DNA from: Thermosipho ferrireducens
GTDB taxonomy: Bacteria; Thermotogota; Thermotogae; Thermotogales; Fervidobacteriaceae
NCBI RefSeq assembly: GCF_017358165.1
Contig: NZ_CP071446.1
Span: 620,001 to 684,000 of the forward strand
Direction: 5' to 3'
DNA: 64,000 bases
The notes below the pieces were generated by a model. That model did no database searches. It saw nothing but the letters and a program-made list of their open reading frames with translations, and had not been told where the DNA came from. The position numbers and the translations under genes were made by a program. Below are positions 7,427 through 16,896 of this stretch, in pieces; position 1 is the first letter of the stretch; each line of letters starts with the position of its first letter.

Positions 7427-8569
7427 TTATGATTCGTAAACTAATTCGCCTTCAATGTAGACTTTTTCTGCTTTTGCTTTAAAGTCAAATGGATGGGTGT
7501 TCCATATGACTATGTCTGCGTCTTTTCCTTCTTCCAGTGAGCCTACTTTATCGTCTATTTTGAGTATTTTAGCTGCGTTTATGGTAATCATTTTCAAAAG
7601 GTCTTCTTCATTTGCACCATATCTTAAAGCGGTAGCTGCTTGAATATTGGTATGTTCAAGGTGAATTACGGGGTGATCACACATGAGTGATGCAAGTATA
7701 CCTTTCTCGTTTATAATCTTTATGGCTTCAAAAGTTAGATCAACAAGTTCCAGCTTGGTTCTAAACCCAAACAATGGGCCAAGAACAACAGGAATATTCT
7801 TTTGTTTAATAAAATCAGCTATTTTGTAGGCTTCTGTTGCGTGTTCTATAACAAGTTCAAAACCAAATTCTTCTGCTATTCTTATAGCCGTTACTATATC
7901 GTCTGCTCTGTGAGCGTGACAGCGAGCTGGGATTTCTTTCTTTAAAACTTTAACACCTATTTCTAATGAAAAATCTATAGGTGTTTTGTCAGGATCTGCC
8001 TCACGTCTTCTCATATAATCTTTAACCTTTGAGAAATACTCTCTTATTACCGCGGCTACACCTAATCTCGTGGAAGGGAGTTTACCTTTTTGTCCATAAA
8101 CGCGTTTGGGATTTTCTCCAAAAGCCATTTTCAAACCCGCGGGTTCTTTTAGTATCATTTCATCTACAATATTTGATTTGAATTTTAAGATGGCTCCCTG
8201 CCCACCTATAGGATTAGCGCTTCCTGGAACTACCATAACAGTTGTAACACCACCAGAAAGAGCTCTTTTAATAGCTGAATCTCCTGGATAGAAAGCGTCG
8301 ATAGCTCTCACATGAGCTGTTACAGGATCAGTGTATTCATTTCCATCCTGGTAATAAAATTCTCCAACACCTTCTTCAAAAAGGCCTATATGAGAGTGTG
8401 CATCCACAAAGCCTGGAAAAATAAATTTTCCTTTTACGTCCACTACTTCAGCGTTTGAATCGTCAATATTTTCACCTATTTTTTTTATTTTTCCGTTTTC
8501 AATAAGAATATCACCAATAAACGCTTTTTTTGTTATTGGAAATATATGTCCACCTTTTAAAAGTACCAT
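7427..8569 (-). CDS. Metal-dependent amidohydrolase
   Basis: A 380-residue TIM-barrel amidohydrolase of the imidazolonepropionase/dihydroorotase superfamily. The N-terminal sandwich leads into FPGFVDAHSHIGL (metal-binding HxH). Further candidate metal ligands lie in RCHAHRADD and VIEHATEA, and the late catalytic Asp region is LMCDHPVIHLEH. The C-terminus has the usual return strand (GSLEEGKDADIVIWN). Proteins of this subgroup are common in Thermotogota, and their substrate is not known. The start is supported by GGAGGGTGAG just before ATG 8569. It is a single-gene unit with its own terminator. No neighbour hints at a pathway. Confidence 0.88.
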   Translation of the reverse strand: MVLLKGGHIFPITKKAFIGDILIENGKIKKIGENIDDSNAEVVDVKGKFIFPGFVDAHSHIGLFEEGVGEFYYQDGNEYTDPVTAHVRAIDAFYPGDSAIKRALSGGVTTVMVVPGSANPIGGQGAILKFKSNIVDEMILKEPAGLKMAFGENPKRVYGQKGKLPSTRLGVAAVIREYFSKVKDYMRRREADPDKTPIDFSLEIGVKVLKKEIPARCHAHRADDIVTAIRIAEEFGFELVIEHATEAYKIADFIKQKNIPVVLGPLFGFRTKLELVDLTFEAIKIINEKGILASLMCDHPVIHLEHTNIQAATALRYGANEEDLLKMITINAAKILKIDDKVGSLEEGKDADIVIWNTHPFDFKAKAEKVYIEGELVYES

Positions 8570-8639
8570 TTTCTCACCCTCCCAACACTTTGTGATAATT
8601 TTATTATAACATATAATTCGTTAAACTAACCAATATTAG

Positions 8640-9085
8640 TAATGGTGGCAAGATTGGCGAGAGTTGGCGAGGTTAGCGAGGGTTAGTAAAATAAGATCCT
8701 TCGTCGCTGGCGCTCCTCAGGATGACAGCTTTCTCGCGTGTGTTTGGAATAGGAATAAGATCCCTCGTCACTTCGTTCCTCGGGATGACAAGAGAGGAAT
8801 ATTCCTCGGGATGACAGGAAAAGGGGTGTCATTCCGAGGAGCGAGAAGGCGAGGAGTCTTACCCCACTCATGTCATTCCGAACCCGAAGGGTGAGGAATC
8901 TTGAATTTAGCGAGTTTGGCAAGATTAGCGAGGATTAGTAAAAAAACAAGATTCCTCGCTTCGCTCGGAATGACAAAAGGGAAAGATTCCTCGTCACTTT
9001 CGACAGGAAAAGGGTTGCCATTCTGAACCTGAAGGGTGAGGAATTTTGAATTTAATGAGGATTAGCAAAATTAGTGAGAGTTAAT
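8640..9085. repeat. R1/R2 repeat array
   Basis: R2 units (8648-8690), forward R1 (ATCCT/AGGAT at about 8692-8727; ATCCC/GGGAT at about 8757-8790), then reverse R1 copies and a mirrored module at about 8873-8974 (reverse R1, R2 run, forward R1 ATTCC/GGAAT). The right end is more degenerate. No gene is present; AT-rich promoter-like sequence follows up to 9195. Confidence 0.88.
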
Positions 9086-9194
9086 AGAAGTTTCGATATG
9101 ATGATTTTTTATTGTTTTTCAATAAAAAATTGTTACGTGTTAAAATAAAATGGAAGCTTTTAGATAATTTTACATACTTTAGGGGGATAACAAA

Positions 9195-10295
9195 ATGATT
9201 ACCATATTGGTTATAGGTTACATGCATCCAAAAGGTGATAAAAGGGTTTTTCGAACTGTTAAGGCGTTATCTAAAAAAGCAAAGGTGATCTATCAATATT
9301 GGACGGATAATTTCTTTGAGAAGAGCAAAAGCGAAGGAAATATTCAATATGTACCTGTTTATTCCGAAGAAGATGTAAAAGCTAATCCTTTAAAAAAGTT
9401 GGTTAACAGAAGGACATTGGATAAGCAAATACTCAGAATGATAAGTTTCTATGAATATGATATTCTGTATATGCATCATTTTCTTGCAAGTATGCCTGTT
9501 GAGCCTTTTAAAATAGCAAAAAAACGGGGTAAGAAGGTTATATATGACATTCATGAATACCATCCGCAAAATTTTTTGGCAGAGCTTAGGGGTTTTGTGA
9601 AGATAGTGAAAGAGAGTATCCTGTGGAGAATTTTCAAAAAGCAATTATTTTACTCTGACGGTCATGTTTTTGTTTCAAAAGAGGCAATGGAAGATATTTA
9701 TAATACACTTTCTTTGAAAAAGAATTATTTGATAGTTCCAAATTATGCAGATATAAAGGTTAAATCCGAATATAAAAGAAAGGAAATATGTTTTGTTGGT
9801 AAAGTGAAAAGAGATATTACGCAGGAAAAGGAAATTATTAAAAAACTTATCAATCATGGCTTTAGTTTTAAAATCATAGGAATGGATGATATAAGTTTCT
9901 CAGATGTTCCCCATAAATACACAAGTTTCTTGCCTTATGAAGAAATGATGGACGAGCTTTCAAAGTGTATGTTTTCTCTTATTTCTTATAAAACTATAGA
10001 AAATGAGCGTTATAAAAACGATTTGTTTGCTCTACCGCATAAATATTTTGATTCTATAGCTGCTGGAACTCCTGTTATTGTTAAAAAAAGTTTTGTTTCT
10101 ATGGTAAAAGATGTTGAAGAAAAAGGATTGGGAATAGTAATTGATCCTGGGGATGTTGATGGTAGTGTTCAAAAAATATTGGATGGGTATGAAAATTATC
10201 AAAAACTCATTGAAAATATTAATAGATACAAAAGTTACTTTGTATGGGATGAAAAAAAGGAAAGTCGCTTTGTGGAGTTTGTCATTGATTTATAG
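9195..10295 (+). CDS. GT4-type glycosyltransferase
   Basis: A 366-residue GT-B fold protein. The N-terminal acceptor domain starts ITILVIGYMHPKGDKRVFRTVKAL, the classical first strand and helix of GT4 enzymes; IYDIHEYHPQ is the second conserved segment. The C-terminal donor domain includes KEICFVGKVKRD and ends with LPHKYFDSIAAGTPVIV (nucleotide-sugar binding, E-x7-E region degenerate). It likely adds a sugar to a cell-surface glycan or lipid; substrate unknown. GGGGG upstream of ATG 9195 (9181-9185) serves as ribosome-binding site. Its 3' end overlaps the convergent glycosyltransferase gene by 14 bp. Confidence 0.8.
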   Translation: MITILVIGYMHPKGDKRVFRTVKALSKKAKVIYQYWTDNFFEKSKSEGNIQYVPVYSEEDVKANPLKKLVNRRTLDKQILRMISFYEYDILYMHHFLASMPVEPFKIAKKRGKKVIYDIHEYHPQNFLAELRGFVKIVKESILWRIFKKQLFYSDGHVFVSKEAMEDIYNTLSLKKNYLIVPNYADIKVKSEYKRKEICFVGKVKRDITQEKEIIKKLINHGFSFKIIGMDDISFSDVPHKYTSFLPYEEMMDELSKCMFSLISYKTIENERYKNDLFALPHKYFDSIAAGTPVIVKKSFVSMVKDVEEKGLGIVIDPGDVDGSVQKILDGYENYQKLIENINRYKSYFVWDEKKESRFVEFVIDL

Positions 10296-11499
10296 TATTT
10301 CTAATGAAATTAGATAATTCATTATACAATCTATCCCAATTTCTTTTCTTTTGAATGAATTCTTTGTTTCTTTTTCCAATTTCGTTTAGATTTGTTTTTA
10401 GTAGCTTGCTAAGAGCCTTTTCAAAGCTTTTTTGATTACCATTTTTAAAAAATATGGCTCCGTTTGTTTTTTTAAATAATAGTCCTTCAATGTCAACACT
10501 CAAAATAGGTTTTCCTGATGCCATATAATCCAGTAATTTAAAAGAACTTATAGCTGGAGAATTCATTTGATTTTCAGATAATGTAAAAAGTAAGACATCT
10601 ACATTTTGCATAAGGTGTGGGACACACTTTTTTGGGATAGGTTCAAAGAAAAATATATTTCTCGAATTTTTTGCCAAGGATTTTAGAGAATTTATGTAAT
10701 CTTCTTGCCCAGGGCCAACAAAAATAAAAGAGAAATTTTTAGAAAGTTCCGGTGCTACATTAATTATCAATTCAATTGTTTCTTTGACACCGTTGTGTTC
10801 AACCATAGAACCAATAAAGGCTATCTTTATTGTGTTTTTTGGGATGTTTTGTATAATTTTGTCGACTGATTGACATTTTATAATTTTTTCAAAAAATTTT
10901 GTATCAATGCCATTTGGAATGTATATGTAATTTTTTACTTTAGTATTTAACCTTTTAAAATGGAAAGATAAGTCAGGAATTAATGAAATTATCCCTGCTG
11001 CTTCTGGATAATATTTTTTGCACATGTAATCAAAAACTTTTGCAATAGGGTGAGAGTAAGACAAACTTCCAAGTGAAACAAGATCATCTGGCCAGACATC
11101 TCTTATTTCAATGTAAAAGGGTGTTTTTAATTTTTTGCTGTAGTAATAAGCAAGACTCCAGGTAAATGGATGAGGAGAAGAGGCGATTATAACGTCGTAC
11201 TTTTCATTGGTTATAATTTTTTTTCCGTTTTTGTAGTAATCGTACGAAGATAAAAATCTTTTCAGAGAATTTTTTGTATATTTTCTTGTTTTTATCACCT
11301 TGAATTTAACGCTTTCTTCTTCAAATAACATTCCTTTTATGTTATGCCAATAATCACCAACAAGATGGGAATAATCTCCTATGTAAATGTGTATTTGGTT
11401 TCCATCTTTTGCAAATCTTTTTGCAAGTTCAAAATGTCTTATTTCTCCGCTGCTTTGATCTGGTGTGCTGGCGTAATGATTTAAGATAGCTATGTTCAT
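10282..11499 (-). CDS. GT4-type glycosyltransferase, WbuB-like
   Basis: A 405-residue GT-B enzyme with the WbuB/WcaI-type beginning: NIAILNHYASTPDQSSGEIRH at 2-22, then DVIIASSPHPFTWSLAYYYSK and FYIEIRDVWPDDLVSLG. The donor half has IYIPNGIDTKFF, IAFIGSMVEHNGV and KLLDYMASGKPILSV. Members of this group transfer aminosugars (for example FucNAc) in O-antigen or exopolysaccharide synthesis. GGAGG lies 7 nt before ATG 11499. It converges on, and overlaps by 14 bp, the glycosyltransferase at 9195-10295, so the two are separate transcription units that probably serve the same glycan. Confidence 0.85.
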   Translation of the reverse strand: MNIAILNHYASTPDQSSGEIRHFELAKRFAKDGNQIHIYIGDYSHLVGDYWHNIKGMLFEEESVKFKVIKTRKYTKNSLKRFLSSYDYYKNGKKIITNEKYDVIIASSPHPFTWSLAYYYSKKLKTPFYIEIRDVWPDDLVSLGSLSYSHPIAKVFDYMCKKYYPEAAGIISLIPDLSFHFKRLNTKVKNYIYIPNGIDTKFFEKIIKCQSVDKIIQNIPKNTIKIAFIGSMVEHNGVKETIELIINVAPELSKNFSFIFVGPGQEDYINSLKSLAKNSRNIFFFEPIPKKCVPHLMQNVDVLLFTLSENQMNSPAISSFKLLDYMASGKPILSVDIEGLLFKKTNGAIFFKNGNQKSFEKALSKLLKTNLNEIGKRNKEFIQKKRNWDRLYNELSNFIRNTINQ

Positions 11500-11588
11500 C
11501 TTTTGACCTCCAGATGTTCTGAAAATATGGTGTATTTTTATAGTATTATTATAACAGGGATATTGAAAATAGTAAGGAGCTGGGAAAA

Positions 11589-12653
11589 ATGCTTTTTGAA
11601 AATGTTCTTATTGTTGATCCAGTAGATGGCGAATTTACGGGAAGTGTTGAATGCGAAAATGGATTGATTACAAATGTGAAAAAAAGGAGTTGTACGTGGA
11701 AATATATACTGATGCCTGGTTTTGCAGATACGCATACACATGGTCTTAAGGGAATAGATGCTATGTCAGCTTTACCAGCAGATTTTGAAAGGTGGGCAGA
11801 TTTTGCTTTAGAAGATGGTGTAACGTATCTTTTTCCAACGACTGTTTCTTCAGACTTTAAAATGCTTGAGAAAGTTATAAAAAATTTTTCAAAAGCAAAT
11901 TGTCCGTCACTTGCAGGTTTACATCTTGAAGGTCCTTTTATTAATAAAGAGAAAGCCGGCGCGCAAAATCCTGAATATATTTGTGGATTTAACCATAATT
12001 TGCCGGATTTAGTCAAAGATTATGTGAAAATCATAACCGCAGCGCCTGAGATTTCAGGATTTAGAGAGTTGGTCAAATTTGCAAAGAAATACAATATAAA
12101 AATTTCCATAGGGCATTCGAATGCTACATTTTCCGAAATGAAGTTAGCGTTTGAAATGGGAATTGATAGAATAACCCATTTTCCCAATGCTTTAAGGGGT
12201 ATACATCATAGAGAGTTAGGAGGAACTGGTGCTGGCCTGTTTTTTGATTTCAAAGTTGAAATGATATGTGATGGAATCCACACATCCCCGGATTTTGTGA
12301 AGTTTGTTTATAAAATCAAAGGAGCTGAAAATATAATTCTTGTAACAGATAGTATTGTGGCAACAGGATTAAACAATGGTAAATATAATTTAGGTGGACT
12401 TGAAGTAACTGTAAAAGATGGAATGGCAAAGCTTAAAACAGGGACACTTGCTGGAAGTGTTTTGCGATTTTTAGACGGTGTGAGAAATTTTTATAAATAT
12501 ACAAAATGCAGTCTCAAAGAGCTTTCAAAAGTTAGCTCTTACAACGCATTAGTAAATCTTGGAATAAAAAATGCCGGAAGGATAAAAGAAGGTTTTTTAG
12601 CAAGGTTTGTACTTCTCAATGAAAATCTGGAAATAGTTGACACTGTGTTATAA
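11589..12653 (+). CDS. nagA: N-acetylglucosamine-6-phosphate deacetylase
   Basis: A 354-residue amidohydrolase of the NagA family, which deacetylates GlcNAc-6-P to glucosamine-6-P in amino-sugar recycling or catabolism. Visible signatures: MPGFADTHTHG (HxH metal site), LHLEGPFIN (the family's catalytic metal Glu), ISIGHSNAT and THFPNALRG (metal His), MICDGIHTS, and the catalytic Asp in ILVTDSIVATG. AAGGAGC lies 8 nt before ATG 11589. No nagB or transporter is nearby; a bidirectional terminator closes the gene. Confidence 0.93.
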   Translation: MLFENVLIVDPVDGEFTGSVECENGLITNVKKRSCTWKYILMPGFADTHTHGLKGIDAMSALPADFERWADFALEDGVTYLFPTTVSSDFKMLEKVIKNFSKANCPSLAGLHLEGPFINKEKAGAQNPEYICGFNHNLPDLVKDYVKIITAAPEISGFRELVKFAKKYNIKISIGHSNATFSEMKLAFEMGIDRITHFPNALRGIHHRELGGTGAGLFFDFKVEMICDGIHTSPDFVKFVYKIKGAENIILVTDSIVATGLNNGKYNLGGLEVTVKDGMAKLKTGTLAGSVLRFLDGVRNFYKYTKCSLKELSKVSSYNALVNLGIKNAGRIKEGFLARFVLLNENLEIVDTVL

Positions 12654-12687
12654 AATCACTCAATAAAAAATCCAACAAAATTAAGAT

Positions 12688-12720
12688 AACCCGGCCCATG
12701 TACAACATAGGAGCCGGGTT
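12688..12720. terminator. Bidirectional hairpin between nagA and the ABC exporter genes
   Basis: AACCCGGC (12688-12695) pairs with GCCGGGTT (12713-12720); the loop can pair further (ATGT with ACAT). T content beyond the stem is modest on both sides, so efficiency is uncertain, but the position between convergent genes fits a shared terminator. Confidence 0.7.
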
Positions 12721-12730
12721 AAATAATTAT

Positions 12731-14575
12731 CTAAACAAATGCCCCCAGAAATTGGCTTTTATAAAGATCAGCATAAAAACCGTTTTTCTCCATTAACTCT
12801 TTATGGGTTCCTTTTTCAATAATTTGACCTTCATTCATTACCAAAATCAAATCAGCATCAACAATAGTAGATAATCTGTGAGCTATAACGAAATTCGTTC
12901 TGCTGTGCATTAACTTTTTCATAGCTTTTTGAATAAGTTTTTCCGTTAAGGTATCAACATTACTTGTTGCTTCATCTAAAATTAATATGTCTGGATCTGC
13001 AACAAAAGCTCTTGCAATGGTAATTAACTGCTTTTCACCTTGAGAAATATTTGAAGCCTCTTCATTAATTACCGCATCGTAACCTCCAGGTAGTGCCATA
13101 ATAAAGTGATGTGCGTGCGCTTTTTTGGCCGCTTCAATGATTTCTTCGTCAGTTGCGCCTTCTTTGCCGTATGCTATATTTTCTTTAACTGTTCCATTGA
13201 ACAGCCATGTATCTTGTAGGACCATTCCAAAAGTTTTACGTAAGTTATCTCTTTTAATTTTTCTAATATCAATTCCATCAATAGTAATTCTTCCACCTTG
13301 AATTTCATAAAAACGCATCAACAGATTCACAAGGGTTGTTTTACCTGCGCCTGTTGGACCAACTATCGCGATTGTTTGTCCGCTTTTTACATCTATATTC
13401 AAATCTTCCATCAATTTTTTATCAGGGCTGTAACTAAAGTAAACGTGTTCAAAACTTACATCTCCTCTTACTTCTTTTAATTCTACAGCGTCCCTGGAAT
13501 CAGGGATTTCTTCCTCTTCATCCAGAATTTCAAAAACCCTTTCCGCCGCAGCAACAGTAGACTGAATCATATTTAAAATACTTCCGATTTGAGCGATTGG
13601 TTGAGAAAACTGATTTGAATATTGTATAAATGCCTGAACATCTCCAAGTGCAATGGTTCTCCTGGTTACCATAATTCCGCCAACAACAGCAACTATTACA
13701 TAACCTAAATTACTTACAAATCTCATCAAAGGCATGGTGATTCCTGAGACAAACTGGGCTCTCCACGCCGCGTTATATAACTCTTCATTATACTTCTCAA
13801 ATGCTTTTATGCTTTCTTCTTCTTTATTATATGCTTTAACAACTACAAGCCCTCCAAACATTTCTTCCACATGCCCGTTTACATCACCTATTGATTTTTG
13901 TTGCATTTTAAAATACTTCTGGGATTTTTTTATTATGAATCCAATGATTCCAGCACTCAAGGGTAAGATCACCAGTGTTACTAACGTTAGAAGAGGACTT
14001 ATAGTAAGCATCATTATCGTAACTCCGACAATACTAACTATTGAAGTAACAAACTGAGTTAAACTCTGGTTTAAAGTATTACTGATTAAATCAACATCAT
14101 TTGTAACTCTACTTAAAATTTCACCATGTGTTTTAGAGTCATAGAATTTTAAAGGTAATTTATTTAACTTTTCCATTATATCCGTTCTTAATTTTTTTAC
14201 AACTTTCTGAGAAATACCCGCCATTATATATCGCTGTATGTACATGAACAAAGAATACAGCCCGTACAAGATACTAACTTTAATCAGGATACTTAATACA
14301 CCATCTAAGTCTATTTTGGCCTTAGGAAATATTTTTTTTGCAAGAAATCCTTGAAAAATCTTGGTTATAGCCTGTCCTAAAATCTTTGGTGCTTTGATAT
14401 TTAAAATAGTTCCAGTGATTGCAAGTGCAAAAACAATAAGTAAAGGAATAATATATGGTTTTAAATATTTCATTAGTCTTATAAAGGATTTTCTGAAATT
14501 TTTAGGTTTTTCCACGACACCACCAAGGGGTCCACGAGGTCCATGCAGTCTTTTTGTTGATTTATTTCCATTCAC
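12731..14575 (-). CDS. Heterodimeric ABC exporter subunit, TM288-like
   Basis: A 614-residue half-transporter: a cytosolic N-terminal tail with HGPRGPLGG, six transmembrane helices (about 40-330), then a nucleotide-binding domain with Walker A GPTGAGKTT, Q-loop VLQDTWLF, signature motif ISQGEKQL, Walker B ILILDEATS with the catalytic Glu, and switch His in IAHRLST. It closely resembles T. maritima TM288, including the short proline-rich leader. TM287/288-type pairs export hydrophobic drugs or peptides. The ATG overlaps the stop of the partner gene upstream (ATGA), so the two are co-translated. They are the last two genes of a MarR-led operon. Confidence 0.92.
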   Translation of the reverse strand: MNGNKSTKRLHGPRGPLGGVVEKPKNFRKSFIRLMKYLKPYIIPLLIVFALAITGTILNIKAPKILGQAITKIFQGFLAKKIFPKAKIDLDGVLSILIKVSILYGLYSLFMYIQRYIMAGISQKVVKKLRTDIMEKLNKLPLKFYDSKTHGEILSRVTNDVDLISNTLNQSLTQFVTSIVSIVGVTIMMLTISPLLTLVTLVILPLSAGIIGFIIKKSQKYFKMQQKSIGDVNGHVEEMFGGLVVVKAYNKEEESIKAFEKYNEELYNAAWRAQFVSGITMPLMRFVSNLGYVIVAVVGGIMVTRRTIALGDVQAFIQYSNQFSQPIAQIGSILNMIQSTVAAAERVFEILDEEEEIPDSRDAVELKEVRGDVSFEHVYFSYSPDKKLMEDLNIDVKSGQTIAIVGPTGAGKTTLVNLLMRFYEIQGGRITIDGIDIRKIKRDNLRKTFGMVLQDTWLFNGTVKENIAYGKEGATDEEIIEAAKKAHAHHFIMALPGGYDAVINEEASNISQGEKQLITIARAFVADPDILILDEATSNVDTLTEKLIQKAMKKLMHSRTNFVIAHRLSTIVDADLILVMNEGQIIEKGTHKELMEKNGFYADLYKSQFLGAFV

Positions 14576-16296
14576 GCTATCTCCTCCTTCGATAGCTGTG
14601 AAAAAACAATTTCTCTATACACTTCTGAGGTTTTCATTAACTGTTTATGAGTTCCCAATCCAACAATTTGACCCTTATCTAAAACTATTATTTTGTCAGA
14701 ATTCATAATTGTTGCCGCTCGCAACGAAATAACAAAAACTGTTGAATTTTTTAATTTCTCTCTCAACGCCATTCTAACTTTGGAATCTGTTTTGAAATCG
14801 AGGGCAGAAAAGCTATCGTCGAAGATATAAATATTTTTCCTTCCAATAATTCCTCTTGCTATTGCAAGTCTTTGCTTCTGTCCTCCGGATAAATTGGTTC
14901 CTCCTTGAGAAACATGAGTCTTTATTCCCTCTGGTAACTTCGAAACAAACTCCCAGGCTTGAGCTATTTTCAAAGCTTCTACAATCTCCTCTTCCGTGGC
15001 ATCTTTTTTTCCAATTCTTACATTTTCTTCAATTGTTCCAGAAAAAATCACAGGCCTTGAAGGGACTAACGAAATCATTTCTCGAAGTTCTTTTTGAGAT
15101 AATTTTCTTATATCAACTCCATCAATCAATATTTCCCCATCAGTAACGTCGTAAAACCTTAACAGTAAATTAGCAAGTGTACTTTTTCCCGAACCAGAAC
15201 TTCCAATTATCCCTATAAATTCTCCAGGCTTTGATTCAAAAGAAATATCTTTTAAAGCTGGTTCTTTTGCTTGTTCATAATAAAAAGTAACGTTTTTAAA
15301 TTCTATTTTTCCATTTCCTAACGGCTTCATTGGCTTTTCGGGGTCTTTAATACTTGTTTTAGAGTTGATTACCTCATAAACCCTTTCAGCTGATGCTGAT
15401 GCTCTGGGTAAGAATATAAAGATCATAGAAATCATGATAAACGAAAACATTATTTGAAGAACATATTGCATAACAGCCATTATATCTCCCACTTGTAAAG
15501 CACTTTTATCTACCTCGACTGCCCCGTACCATATCAAAAAGATTATTGTAAAATTCATAATTAACATAATTAGTGGGAAAACAAGAGCAAAAATCCTATT
15601 AACTTTCAATGCTGTTTGAGTTAAATCTTCATTTGCATTCTCAAACCGTTTTTTCTCGTATTTCGTTTTGGCAAATGCTCTAATAACTCTCACACCTGTA
15701 AGATTCTCTCTTAAAATTCTGTTTAAAGTGTCCAGCTTTTTCTGCATGGATCTAAATAGCGGCATAGTATATTTCGCAATTAAATACACTGCCAAGCTCA
15801 TTACCGGTATAGCCACAAGCAAAACCGTTGAAAGTTTGGGACTTTTAGAAACTGCCATTATTGTACCGCCAATGGATATTACAGGCGCCAAAGACACTAA
15901 TCTTAAAATCATAAATATCACTGTTTGAATCTGTGTTATATCGTTTGTGTTTCTGGTAATAAGGGTTGATGTCCCGAATTTATCTATCTCATGAAGTGAG
16001 AAATTCATTACTCTCGTAAAAACCATGCTTCTTAAATCTTTGCCAAGTAACATAGCGACTTTTGCAGCAAAATAAGTTGAAATAATAGCGGCAGCGACAT
16101 TTAATAATGTGACGAGTAGCATTTTCAGTCCAACATTTACTATATAATCAACATTGCCACGAACAACTCCCGAATTCACTATATCAGACATTAAATCTGG
16201 AAGATATAGATTAGTAAGTCCTTGAAACACGACAAATGTGATGGCAATAATTATCAAAAAAGTATACTTTTTTAAATACTTAAAAATTTTCATCAT
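14572..16296 (-). CDS. Heterodimeric ABC exporter subunit with degenerate ATP site, TM287-like
   Basis: A 574-residue half-transporter with six transmembrane helices and a nucleotide-binding domain. Walker A (GSSGSGKST) and signature (LSGGQKQR) are intact, but the Walker B catalytic Glu is Asp (IYIFDDSFS) and the switch His is replaced (VISLRAAT instead of IAHRLST). T. maritima TM287 also has an Asp in the Walker B position and lacks the switch His. The degenerate site would bind but hardly hydrolyse ATP, while its partner's canonical site does the work. GGAGGCG precedes ATG 16296; the start overlaps the MarR gene by 17 nt. Confidence 0.92.
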   Translation of the reverse strand: MMKIFKYLKKYTFLIIIAITFVVFQGLTNLYLPDLMSDIVNSGVVRGNVDYIVNVGLKMLLVTLLNVAAAIISTYFAAKVAMLLGKDLRSMVFTRVMNFSLHEIDKFGTSTLITRNTNDITQIQTVIFMILRLVSLAPVISIGGTIMAVSKSPKLSTVLLVAIPVMSLAVYLIAKYTMPLFRSMQKKLDTLNRILRENLTGVRVIRAFAKTKYEKKRFENANEDLTQTALKVNRIFALVFPLIMLIMNFTIIFLIWYGAVEVDKSALQVGDIMAVMQYVLQIMFSFIMISMIFIFLPRASASAERVYEVINSKTSIKDPEKPMKPLGNGKIEFKNVTFYYEQAKEPALKDISFESKPGEFIGIIGSSGSGKSTLANLLLRFYDVTDGEILIDGVDIRKLSQKELREMISLVPSRPVIFSGTIEENVRIGKKDATEEEIVEALKIAQAWEFVSKLPEGIKTHVSQGGTNLSGGQKQRLAIARGIIGRKNIYIFDDSFSALDFKTDSKVRMALREKLKNSTVFVISLRAATIMNSDKIIVLDKGQIVGLGTHKQLMKTSEVYREIVFSQLSKEEIA

Positions 16297-16720
16297 TTTT
16301 TATCGCCTCCAGGTTAATGATCATCTTTTTCAACAGTGCTTCAAAGTTTTCTATCTCCTCTTTCGAAAAATTCTTTAAACTTACTTCCTCAAAGTCCTTC
16401 ATTTTTTCATAAATCTTTGTAATTAGCTCTTTTGATTTTTCAGTCAAAAACACTTGAAATTCTCTCCTGTCCTTTTCGGACCTTTTTCTCTGAATTAATC
16501 CATGTTTTTCCATTCTTCGTATCATAATAGCAACTGTTGAAGGGTTAACATGTATTTTTTCAGATATTTCAGTCTGGGAAATTCCAGGGTTTTTATTAAC
16601 AATAAACAATAAAGGAATCTGTCCAGGATGAACGCCGTAATTTTTCATCTCATTTCGCAGAATCTGAAATTTAATTTTCTCAAGTTCTGTGAGCAAAACA
16701 AATATTTGAGAAAAATTCAT
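16280..16720 (-). CDS. MarR-family transcriptional regulator of the ABC exporter
   Basis: A 146-residue winged-helix regulator. The DNA-binding part contains ISQTEISEKIHVNPSTVAIMIRRMEKHGLIQRKRS and the wing SEKDRREFQVFLTEKS, as in MarR/SlyA proteins. It heads the operon with the two exporter subunits, so it probably represses them until a toxic ligand binds. A near-perfect palindrome overlaps the -10 of its promoter (16750-16776), fitting autoregulation. GGGAGG lies before ATG 16720. Confidence 0.92.
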   Translation of the reverse strand: MNFSQIFVLLTELEKIKFQILRNEMKNYGVHPGQIPLLFIVNKNPGISQTEISEKIHVNPSTVAIMIRRMEKHGLIQRKRSEKDRREFQVFLTEKSKELITKIYEKMKDFEEVSLKNFSKEEIENFEALLKKMIINLEAIKNDENF

Positions 16721-16749
16721 ATTATCTATCGAACCTCCCTTTAAAATAG

Positions 16750-16791
16750 TTTGACGTAAAACAATTTTACATCAAATTATTTTTTTGTCAA
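16750..16791 (-). promoter_or_regulatory. Promoter and MarR operator of the exporter operon
   Basis: On the minus strand, TTGACA (16791-16786), a 16-bp spacer and TAAAAT (16769-16764). A 12-3-12 inverted repeat covers 16750-16776: plus-strand TTTGACGTAAAA and TTTTACATCAAA, one mismatch. It overlaps the -10 box, which is the expected position for MarR repression. Confidence 0.8.
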
Positions 16792-16793
16792 TA

Positions 16794-16817
16794 AAAATTG
16801 CCCCGGATATGGGGCAA
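16794..16817 (-). terminator. Terminator of the exported protein gene
   Basis: On the minus strand TTGCCCC and GGGGCAA (16811-16817 and 16798-16804) pair over a short loop, followed by TTTTTATT. It ends the 16897-17397 gene just before the divergently used MarR promoter region. Confidence 0.75.
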
Positions 16818-16896
16818 AGTTTAAAACCTTATTTTACCTTAATTGCAGTATAATTTGTTGTCGAATTTTGAGAGATTATCTTAGCTATACCTAAAA

